Assembly: GCA_033063855.1 (NCBI GenBank) | Contig: CP093830.1 | Location: forward strand, 2,294,854-2,358,853 | DNA from: Smittia aterrima | Taxonomy: Eukaryota; Arthropoda; Insecta; Diptera; Chironomidae | Reading direction: 5' to 3' | Length of the DNA: 64,000 nucleotides | Part shown: one piece after another, positions 25,377 through 33,081 of the stretch | Position numbering within the stretch: the first letter of the stretch is position 1 | Layout of the letters: each line of letters opens with the position of its first letter | Translations under genes and position numbers: made by a program | The notes under the pieces: generated by a model | What the model was told of the DNA's origin: nothing | Databases searched by the model: none | The model's input: only the letters and a program-made list of their open reading frames with translations

Positions 25377-28300
25377 TATGAGGCTGCTTGGCTCGTTTTA
25401 GAAAGACAGTTCAATAACAACTTTGTCGCTCGAGAATACCATTGTAACGTAATTCGTGATCTTCCCATGACAAATGCAGAAAAAAGAGGCGACTATTTAA
25501 TGTTCACTCAGAAATATCAGAGCGCAATTCAGAATCTCTCAGCGCTCGGAATGGATATTTTAAAATGCGATTCACTTTTGCTTTACTTCATTGTGCAGAG
25601 AATGGATTCAAAAACTCGATCTAATTTTCTCAAGCATGCTAAGAATGGCACAGACATGCCAACGATCAAACAGCTTAACGAGTTCTTCGAAGAAGAGCAA
25701 ACGATTCATAGCGCTCTGCTTGCTGCGAAAGCCATCAAAGAAAATAATTCGACCGCGCCCAAAAGTGGGGTAGGTCAGTCTACGACACAAACAAAACAAA
25801 CTCGATCTCATGCGACAACAAACGAGAAAAAAGATAAACACTGCTTCGTCTGTAAAACTTCTAAAGATCATTTCACGAATGAATGCTCTGAACTCTCTTC
25901 TTCAGCTGATAAGATTGCGTTCTTAAAGCAGCACAAAGTTTGCATTCTCTGCCTTCGGCACAAATGGAGCTATGGTCATCCTTGCAAAGTTAAAATAACT
26001 TGTGCAAAATGTTCTCAGCCGCATATTACGCAAATGCATGACGATTTGCAAAGAATGGCTACAAGGCAAACGGTTAAACAAGAAGTCACTGAAACGAATA
26101 TTTCTACTAATATTTCGTCAGACGCTGAACCTTCTTCTGTCATCTTACCCACAGCGATTGCAAATTTTCTTGCCACATCTGGTTCTGCATTTCCCGTGAG
26201 ATGCTTGATCGATCAGTGCAGCCAATCGAGCTACATGACAATTGATCTTGCTTCTAAATTAAAGCTTTCATTAGAGCCAGCTAACATAATTGTTAAAGGT
26301 GTAGGTGAATCAAGCAGCGTTGCCAAATTCACTGCGACCGCTTCTCTGAAGTTAGACGACGGAAATATTATTCAAGTTCGTGTCTTAGTCGTACCAAAAG
26401 TAACTGGAACTTTGCCGCCAACACCAAAAGAATTGAATGTGTCAGAACTTTCTGAAAAATTAGCGGATCCTGAATTTAAGGTTCGCAGACATATTCCAAT
26501 TTTGCTCGGCTCTGATGTACTTCCAAAGCTCTTCCTCAACGGAGTTAAAAAATATCGAAATCTTTTATTGCAAGAAACTTCTCTCGGTTACATTGTAAGC
26601 GGAAAAATTGACGGCGACTCATCCGATTTCAATTTCGCAACTCAATATGTTTCGTCGCATGTCGCAATTACTGAAATTGAACAAAAATTGGTGAGCTCGT
26701 CATGCAATCTAAGTTTGACGGACTTTGAGAAACATCTAATTAACAATTGGAACATGATGATTGCGAAAGAAGAAGGTGAAGAGATTGATGACGATTATTG
26801 TGAAGAACTTTTTGTCAAGCACCACAAAAGAGATGAAGAAATGAGATTTATCGTTCCAACTCCCTGGAAACCTGATGCTCCGGCATTGGGAAATTCTTAT
26901 AATCGAGCCTATCGCTGCTTCATTGCTCAAGAAAAACGCTGGCAAAAGAATCCCGTCTTGCGAGAGCTCTCGCACAAATTTATGAGAACTTATCTTGAGC
27001 TTGGTCACATGGAACGTGTTCCATTAACTCAAGAAAAAGTCACAACGGGAGATTGTTATTACATTCCTTACCTCAGTGTAATTCGAGAAGATAAATTAAC
27101 CAGCAAAATCCGTAATGTCTTCAACGCGAGCTCGCCTTCCAGTACAGGCGTTTCCTTAAATGATACTGTGCTGCCTGGAAAAACTTTGCTAACCTTAATA
27201 TTCGACGTCTTGACAAGGATGAGGCTCCATCGCTTTATCTTCTCTTCAGATATAAGCATGATGTTTCGAAGAGTTTGGTTAGAAAAGAAAGATTGGGATA
27301 AACATAGAATTTTATGGAGAGAAAATCCAAGCGATTCTCTCAGCGAATTTCGTCTCAAAACTGTAACCTATGGAGTCCAGTGCTCAAGTTGGCAAGCGAT
27401 TAGAGTTCTTCATCAAATCGCTGACCAACACGCGGAAGATGAAGAGACGCAATTCGCAATCAAAAATTGTTTTTATTGTGATGATTTATTTGCGGGCGGA
27501 GACTCAATTGAACACTGCCGTTCATTAATTCAAAAAATTATCAGAGCGATGAATTGCGGAAAAATGCCTTTAACTAAATGGCTGTCAAACTCTCCAGCCG
27601 TGCTTCAAGACATCCCAAATGAAATGAAAGTCGAAGCCTTTCTTGAAGTCGATCAAACAGATGCTCTGGTGAAAACATTAGGGCTGATGTTTGACCCAAA
27701 AAATGATCTGTTCTGCTTTAAAGTTAAAGCAATTAAATCTACTTTCACGAAAAGATCATTACTCTCTCTAACTGCTGGATTATATGACCCTCTTGGTTGG
27801 CTCTTGCCCGTGATCATGAAATTGCGAATTCTCGTTCAAAAACTATGGATTTTAAAGCTCGACTGGGATGAACCAGTGCCAACTGAAATCCAACTAAAAG
27901 TTGAGCAAATAATTGATGAAATGGAATGTCTCAAAGACTACAGCATTCCTCGATGGTTCAACTCAGCGCCAGACACTGAAATTGTTCTCGTAGGCTTTGC
28001 CGACGCCTCTCAGGAAAGTCTAGCTGCAACCATCTATGCTCGAGTCCATACAGTTGACGGAATAATCGTAACTCATGTCGCAGCTCGTGGAAAACTAACT
28101 CCGCTTAAGAGCAAACGGAAACAGCTGTTGTTAGAGGAAGATCCTGCTTATGATCCAGAACTCTGCACAATCCCAAAATATGAACTCGAGTCTGTTTTAA
28201 TATTAGCAAAGCTGTTCGAAGAAGTGATGCAAAGTTTCCAAAATCGCAAAGTAAAGTTAATTGCGTTCACCGACAGTCAGATCGTACTTTGGTGGATCCG

Positions 28301-31300
28301 AGGAAACAAAGAAATCGCAAATAAATTCATCAAGCGTCGCGTAGCAGGAATAAGAAAAATATTAAATCCTGCTGACATTCATCATGTTCGCTCTGCTCTT
28401 AATTCCGCTGATTCTGCTTCCAGAGGTCTCACTCCTCGAGAGTTTATCGCAAACGATTTATGGAAAAGTGGGCCACCTTTTTTAAAAGATATTGAATTAC
28501 CCTTCACTCCATTCAATGAGCCAGAATATTCTATTACAAATCTAGCCATCTCTGACGAAACTCCTCATTTCTTCGAAAGATTTTCAAGCTTAACAAAGTT
28601 AATTCGAGTTGTTGCGCGTATTCTTCGATGGAAAAAATATCCATTGAAAGCGGATCATGAGAAATTTTCCTTCTTAACGGCAAACGAATTGCGCGAAGCG
28701 GAAACGAGAATCATTCAGATTCAACAACAAATTCAGTTTAGCGATGAAATCGGCAAAATAATTAAAGGAAAATGTCTTCAAAAAAGACATTGGTTGAGCT
28801 CGTTGGATCCAAAAATTGACGAAAACACTAAATTACTTGTAGTTGGGGGAAGACTCGATTTATCGAAGCTTCCTGAAAGCTTCAAGCACCCAATCGTCTT
28901 ACAAAAATGTCATCTTGTTGATCTAATAATCCGCAGAATTCACTTGAATAACATGCATTGCGGAAACGGCCTAACTGCTAGATTTGTCCGCGATAAATTT
29001 TGGATCCCTGCATTGAGAACCAGAGTTCAAAAAATTCTTCGCAATTGTGTAACTTGCGTTAGATGGAGAGGAAAAACTCTCCAGCAGCAAATGGCTTTAC
29101 TCCCAAGCTCTAGACTTCAGCCTGCACCTGTCTTCGATGCCGTGGGGACAGACATTTGCGGTGCATTCCTTACGAAACCGAGCAAGCTAAAGTTCGACCG
29201 ATTGGTCAAAAGCTATATCGTAGTTTTTGTGTGCCTTGCCACAAAAAGTGTTCATCTTGAAGTTATTTCGGATATGACCTCAGAAGCGTTTCTAGCTGCT
29301 TTCGCGAGATTTACATCTCGGCGAGGAGTACCAAGTCGTTTAATTTCTGACCATGGCTCAAACTATTGTGCAAGCGCAAAGAGAATAGTAGCTGGATGGA
29401 AAAAAGTTACCAAAGACTCGGGCTGCGAATTAGCGTATCAAAACATTGAATGGGAATTCACTCCTGTTCAAGCTTCATCCTTCGGGGGAATTTTCGAAGC
29501 AGTTGTAAAAAGTTTGAAATACTTCACTAAACGCTATCCTCAGTCGCTTGATCAGCTCACTTTTGAAGAGTTCAATACTCTTGTCGTGAGAATTGAAGGT
29601 ATTCTCAACTCGAGGCCTTTATATCCAGACTGTGGTGACCCGACAGTCCCCGCTGCTATTACTCCATTTCACTTCATTGCACAACGCTCAATGAAAAATT
29701 CTCCTTCAGATGCAGTTGAGCCAGTCAAAACTTCAGTCACTCGACGGTGGATGCTAGTTCAATCCATGCAAGACGAATTGTGGAAGTATTTCCATAAAGA
29801 ATTCTTGATTCAAATGCAAAAACGCATCAAATGGAAGCATCCCACTCGAAACTTGCGATCGAATGAATTGGTAATTCTCAAAGATCAAACTCTCGCTCCT
29901 GGTGACTGGAAATTGGCTAGAATAACTCGACCAATTGTAGATACAACGGGAAAAGTAAGAGAGGTTTGGCTAAAAACTGCAAATCAACCTGAAATGAGAA
30001 GAGCGATGAATCAATTGATTCCTCTGTTTGCCGATGAAGATGAAAGCTCTGAGCCAGAAAAAATCTCTGTATCAGTTGCACCGCAAATTCAAGTCGAAAA
30101 TGACAATGCCACCTCTTTGTCGCAAAGCTCTCTGCCTGTCCAAACTGATCTTCAAGTCGGTGATGACTTAACTTTTTCACAAATCGCAGATAAAAATAAT
30201 GCGCAACTTCAAAATGTTGACCCCATTCCATCCCAAAACGCTCCAAAATCAGATGGGCCCGCTCTTAGAACACGTAGTCGAACGCGAAGACACTCAACTT
30301 CAAGCATTATCTCCACATTACTGAGCTTTTTAATCATTTTGCCACTAATTAAAATTGAAGCTCTGTCAGTAACCAAACTGCTGCCTGGATTTCACATTTT
30401 CAAATTAGGAGAAGTTTCAATTAAAAGTCGAGACCTTATTTTCCAACTTGAAACACCGCAAAACTTGACATTTGACGAACAAATAATTGACGAACAAATC
30501 AACGTCTTTATTCGAACTTGCAATGATTTAAAGACTCAAAAATTATCGACATATCAACACTGCAAAGATCTACAAAATAATATCAGACTTGAAGCTGAGT
30601 CAGCTAAACTTTCACTGAGACGAACTTACAACTCAAGATCCAAACGAGCTTGGGGCGCCATTGCATCCTCACTCGGAAATGCCGCGCTTGCCCATGCTCC
30701 AGCTCTTGCGAAAGGCGTGGGAAGCTATGCAATCAAACAGAGCCCTCACATCATCACGGGCGTCGTTATGTGGAAGCAATCAAGTCAAATAAGCAGTCTA
30801 CAGGCCAACATAAGCAACATGAATCTCGTCATTAATAACATCGAACACCAAATCCATGATGTCACTCATAATCTAATTAATCGAACAGATCTTCAATTCA
30901 AAGATGTTGAGGCATCGCTAAACTTATTAATGCAGCAGCAAAAGGAATTAACTGTGCAAGGAAAGCTAAATGAACTTTCAAGTTCAATACTTGCGTGTGT
31001 TGGAAAGATTGTGTCCGATCATCAAAGCTGGTGGAAGTACAATCCCATTAAAGAGTTAAAAAAGAAATTATCAGATGACGCTGAAGAATTAATTGGAACC
31101 GAGCTGCCTCGATTCATCGACGAAAATGAAATCTTCAATCTCAATGCAAGAAAACGATTTTTAACTAATGGAAGAGTTGATTTTCTTTATACAATTCCGT
31201 TAGTAAGCATTGAAAAATTCACTGAATTCATGTTAGCTTCAGTTCCAGACAAGTCCAACTCAAGCATTCCATTCTCTAACGGCAAGCTTGTACAACGTGT

Positions 31301-32021
31301 AGCGTTCAACAAACGAAACGATTCTTTCTTCTTCACCGAATCATCGATGCAACAAATCATTTCAATTTATGAATCTGTAGAATTGAAAAATGTCAGCGGT
31401 TGCCTTCAAGAAATTGTTTTCCAGCTCCCAACGATAAGCTGCAAAGAAGATAAAATCGCAATCAACTCAACGAAGATTTTTTTTGCCCGGGAAGGGATGT
31501 CGATTCTCTTCAAAGACAGTCCAACTCCAGTTACGATCATTTGCCCAGAAGAAACACGAGAAGTCTCTGACGACGTTACTTTGCTGAATGTAAACAATTG
31601 CAGACTCAACATAGGAAAGCAAACGTTTCATAGCCAATACAACAAAATTGAACATGTGGCTGCGTTAGAGAGCGAATCAGAAATCGTTAGAATTCGCCCT
31701 TTTGAAATCGACATTGAAACTCGACCAGCTGTTAATCCAAAGATTGAAGAACTAAAACAGAAAATCCTTGCAGAAGTCGAAATTCCGGAAAGTTATCCGC
31801 ATCCTGAATCATCTTACTCTGTTTGGTTCATTCTCAGCATCATATTAATATCTCTCTTGATCATTTCAATCGCATGGACAGCTCATAAAACAAGAAAACA
31901 AAATCGCTTCAAACGACGTCGCAGCGAATGGATTGACGCATTAAAATTGGCCAAAGTTAATGCAGCCTTAGCCGCAGATGAACCACCAGCTGAAGCACCG
32001 ATTGAAATGAAAGCCATTTAA
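25377..32021 (+). CDS. Gag-Pro-Pol-Env polyprotein of BEL/Pao element (5'-truncated)
   Basis: The frame is open from the gap edge; the first Met inside is at 25467 (residue 1 below), but 30 in-frame codons before it (YEAAWLVLERQF...) belong to the BEL gag domain. The order is: gag with Cys/His knuckles (C126, C129, H135, C140; C159, C162, C173, C178, C181); aspartic protease with LIDQCSQS (D249); reverse transcriptase with D595 and YCDD at 670-673; the Pao-type A17 linker region (GLYDPLGWLLP); RNase H (D846, E906, D936); integrase with H1159/H1164/C1194/C1197 and the DDE triad D1229, D1295, E1344 (SFGGIFEAVVKS); and a C-terminal integrase-associated DUF5641-like part to about 1520. The frame then continues into an envelope-like segment (about 1600-2184). 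It makes the proteins for reverse transcription and integration of the element. Pro-Pol assignment is secure; Env function is inferred. Confidence 0.92.
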   Translation, partial: YEAAWLVLERQFNNNFVAREYHCNVIRDLPMTNAEKRGDYLMFTQKYQSAIQNLSALGMDILKCDSLLLYFIVQRMDSKTRSNFLKHAKNGTDMPTIKQLNEFFEEEQTIHSALLAAKAIKENNSTAPKSGVGQSTTQTKQTRSHATTNEKKDKHCFVCKTSKDHFTNECSELSSSADKIAFLKQHKVCILCLRHKWSYGHPCKVKITCAKCSQPHITQMHDDLQRMATRQTVKQEVTETNISTNISSDAEPSSVILPTAIANFLATSGSAFPVRCLIDQCSQSSYMTIDLASKLKLSLEPANIIVKGVGESSSVAKFTATASLKLDDGNIIQVRVLVVPKVTGTLPPTPKELNVSELSEKLADPEFKVRRHIPILLGSDVLPKLFLNGVKKYRNLLLQETSLGYIVSGKIDGDSSDFNFATQYVSSHVAITEIEQKLVSSSCNLSLTDFEKHLINNWNMMIAKEEGEEIDDDYCEELFVKHHKRDEEMRFIVPTPWKPDAPALGNSYNRAYRCFIAQEKRWQKNPVLRELSHKFMRTYLELGHMERVPLTQEKVTTGDCYYIPYLSVIREDKLTSKIRNVFNASSPSSTGVSLNDTVLPGKTLLTLIFDVLTRMRLHRFIFSSDISMMFRRVWLEKKDWDKHRILWRENPSDSLSEFRLKTVTYGVQCSSWQAIRVLHQIADQHAEDEETQFAIKNCFYCDDLFAGGDSIEHCRSLIQKIIRAMNCGKMPLTKWLSNSPAVLQDIPNEMKVEAFLEVDQTDALVKTLGLMFDPKNDLFCFKVKAIKSTFTKRSLLSLTAGLYDPLGWLLPVIMKLRILVQKLWILKLDWDEPVPTEIQLKVEQIIDEMECLKDYSIPRWFNSAPDTEIVLVGFADASQESLAATIYARVHTVDGIIVTHVAARGKLTPLKSKRKQLLLEEDPAYDPELCTIPKYELESVLILAKLFEEVMQSFQNRKVKLIAFTDSQIVLWWIRGNKEIANKFIKRRVAGIRKILNPADIHHVRSALNSADSASRGLTPREFIANDLWKSGPPFLKDIELPFTPFNEPEYSITNLAISDETPHFFERFSSLTKLIRVVARILRWKKYPLKADHEKFSFLTANELREAETRIIQIQQQIQFSDEIGKIIKGKCLQKRHWLSSLDPKIDENTKLLVVGGRLDLSKLPESFKHPIVLQKCHLVDLIIRRIHLNNMHCGNGLTARFVRDKFWIPALRTRVQKILRNCVTCVRWRGKTLQQQMALLPSSRLQPAPVFDAVGTDICGAFLTKPSKLKFDRLVKSYIVVFVCLATKSVHLEVISDMTSEAFLAAFARFTSRRGVPSRLISDHGSNYCASAKRIVAGWKKVTKDSGCELAYQNIEWEFTPVQASSFGGIFEAVVKSLKYFTKRYPQSLDQLTFEEFNTLVVRIEGILNSRPLYPDCGDPTVPAAITPFHFIAQRSMKNSPSDAVEPVKTSVTRRWMLVQSMQDELWKYFHKEFLIQMQKRIKWKHPTRNLRSNELVILKDQTLAPGDWKLARITRPIVDTTGKVREVWLKTANQPEMRRAMNQLIPLFADEDESSEPEKISVSVAPQIQVENDNATSLSQSSLPVQTDLQVGDDLTFSQIADKNNAQLQNVDPIPSQNAPKSDGPALRTRSRTRRHSTSSIISTLLSFLIILPLIKIEALSVTKLLPGFHIFKLGEVSIKSRDLIFQLETPQNLTFDEQIIDEQINVFIRTCNDLKTQKLSTYQHCKDLQNNIRLEAESAKLSLRRTYNSRSKRAWGAIASSLGNAALAHAPALAKGVGSYAIKQSPHIITGVVMWKQSSQISSLQANISNMNLVINNIEHQIHDVTHNLINRTDLQFKDVEASLNLLMQQQKELTVQGKLNELSSSILACVGKIVSDHQSWWKYNPIKELKKKLSDDAEELIGTELPRFIDENEIFNLNARKRFLTNGRVDFLYTIPLVSIEKFTEFMLASVPDKSNSSIPFSNGKLVQRVAFNKRNDSFFFTESSMQQIISIYESVELKNVSGCLQEIVFQLPTISCKEDKIAINSTKIFFAREGMSILFKDSPTPVTIICPEETREVSDDVTLLNVNNCRLNIGKQTFHSQYNKIEHVAALESESEIVRIRPFEIDIETRPAVNPKIEELKQKILAEVEIPESYPHPESSYSVWFILSIILISLLIISIAWTAHKTRKQNRFKRRRSEWIDALKLAKVNAALAADEPPAEAPIEMKAI
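30291..32021 (+). other. Envelope-like glycoprotein region in frame with pol
   Basis: Domain layout of a retroviral-type envelope. There is a hydrophobic signal-like segment at about residues 1610-1635, an N-terminal subunit with few cysteines, and a basic furin-type site RSKR at 1724-1727. An Ala/Gly-rich hydrophobic stretch right after the cleavage point is a fusion-peptide candidate. A long heptad-like helical region (about 1775-1840) and scattered Cys and N-glycosylation motifs (NRT, NVS) follow. A C-terminal membrane anchor (about 2119-2141) precedes a basic cytoplasmic tail. This suggests a class I fusion protein. There is no stop between integrase and this region, so it would be made from the polyprotein or from a spliced RNA. 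The architecture is seen directly; fusogenic activity is inferred. Confidence 0.7.
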
Positions 32022-32029
32022 TTAAAATT

Positions 32030-32057
32030 TTACTTTTCATCAATTACTTTTCATTAA
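32030..32057. repeat. 14-bp tandem duplication after the polyprotein stop
   Basis: TTACTTTTCATCAA is followed directly by TTACTTTTCATTAA. Confidence 0.9.
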
Positions 32058-32085
32058 TAATTCACTAATACTATTTCTCGTTACA

Positions 32086-32086
32086 G
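32086..32086 (+). promoter_or_regulatory. Candidate splice acceptor before the small ORF
   Basis: ACTATTTCTCGTTACAG ends at 32086, a pyrimidine-rich acceptor lying between the end of the polyprotein and the 110-residue ORF. It could produce a subgenomic RNA for that ORF. No matching donor can be named because the 5' leader is in the gap. Confidence 0.35.
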
Positions 32087-32358
32087 TCTAAGATTTATCG
32101 CAATTCCCAAATACAAAGTAGAACATTTTTTCAAGATAAGCTAAAAGAATAATCATAACAAATGAAATTGAATCTATCTCGCTAGCTCTTAAGTAAAGAA
32201 AAAAGTTGGCAACACAGCATTTGAAGTGAGTTGAGAAACTTGAGACACCTTTAATCAGCATCTTCGCAACGATGAAAGGAGAAAAATCGTCCACATCAAC
32301 TCAGTCTTCTCCCAGCAGTCTCTCCAAGCAAATCAAAGTCAAGTGATTAGAATTCAAA

Positions 32359-32691
32359 ATGAGCCATGTGCCAAACTCTGAAAAATGGACCCGAGTGCAT
32401 TCAATCGAATTCTATAGAGCGCTAATCAAAGTTAAGTGTGCACTGAATAATATGGAAGAGTGCGCGGAAACTGAAAGCTTCGAAGCAGCTATAAAGAATG
32501 CACGGGAAGCAACCGAAGAGATGTTCGACTTCGCCGAGATTAAATGGCAAAACCAGCTCGACATATTCCGAGCATATCAAGAGGACACAGCCGCAACCGC
32601 TGAGGACGACTCTGAAGACGATGCAGGTCCAGTGGAAGAAGAAAATGAAGCCGCACCAGAGGAAGAGCAATCAAAAGTCGAAGCAGCATAA
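32359..32691 (+). CDS. Small acidic accessory protein of the BEL/Pao element (110 aa)
   Basis: It lies between the envelope-like frame and the 3' LTR, on the same strand. The N-terminal two thirds (to about residue 75) is predicted helical with a regular charge pattern; the last third is very acidic (runs of D/E with A and P). It has no signal peptide, membrane segment or cysteine cluster. The start is the first ATG of the frame, preceded by CAAA. I do not recognise a family. A position after env recalls accessory genes of complex retroviruses, but that is analogy only. The alternative is a host-derived fragment captured by the element. Confidence 0.6.
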   Translation: MSHVPNSEKWTRVHSIEFYRALIKVKCALNNMEECAETESFEAAIKNAREATEEMFDFAEIKWQNQLDIFRAYQEDTAATAEDDSEDDAGPVEEENEAAPEEEQSKVEAA

Positions 32692-32860
32692 GAACAGCCA
32701 CCGAGCAACCGCCTTCTTTTCTCACTCTCTAATCGTTGCCTCCTTTTTCATATAATTTTAGGCTCATCATAAAATAAAAACATAAGAACACGTGAGCAAT
32801 TTAAAATTTAAGTGATTTGAAAAATTTATAAAAAAGAAAACTCCTTTTTTCGGCGGGAGT

Positions 32861-33007
32861 GTTTGCGCAGTGTAAGCGCTTTTAACTCATTTATGCTTTC
32901 GATGCACTTTGCGTCGTCATATAACAAATTCTCTCATTCTCTTTTGAATAACAGAAATAAAGTTTAGTTCACCTCGAACCTTCAATCAAGTCGTTTCAAT
33001 CTCTACA
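32861..33007 (+). repeat. Probable 3' LTR of the BEL/Pao element
   Basis: It begins TGTTTGCGCAGTGTAAGCGC directly after a purine-rich run (GGCGGGAG, 32853-32860) that can act as polypurine tract. It contains AATAAA at 32956-32961 and a CA at 33006-33007 that could be its end, giving about 147 bp. The 5' copy is in the gap, so neither edge can be confirmed by comparison and the LTR may be longer. Confidence 0.5.
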
Positions 33008-33052
33008 ATTTTCAGGATTTCAAGATTATTAGAAAATCCTTGTAAGTCATCC

Positions 33053-33081
33053 GAATCAGTGATCAATCAGATCACCGATTC
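33053..33081. repeat. 12-bp inverted repeat near the LTR end
   Basis: GAATCAGTGATC (33053-33064) and GATCACCGATTC (33070-33081) pair with a single mismatch around a 5-nt loop. It may lie in the LTR end or in the host flank. Confidence 0.85.

Larger units (their letters stand above)
25377..33007 (+). mobile_element. BEL/Pao LTR retrotransposon with envelope-like domain, 5' end in the gap
   Basis: An internal region with one very long open frame in BEL/Pao domain order, followed by a small second ORF and a probable 3' LTR. The 5' LTR, primer-binding site and the start of gag are lost in the gap. The frame has no stops or frameshifts over 6.6 kb, so the copy is young or under recent selection. 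The right boundary is a best guess from the LTR ending in CA. Confidence 0.9.

Noticed and set aside
29917..30246. 109-codon frame on the minus strand inside the retrotransposon
   Set aside because: Shadow of the long plus-strand polyprotein, which has clear domains.
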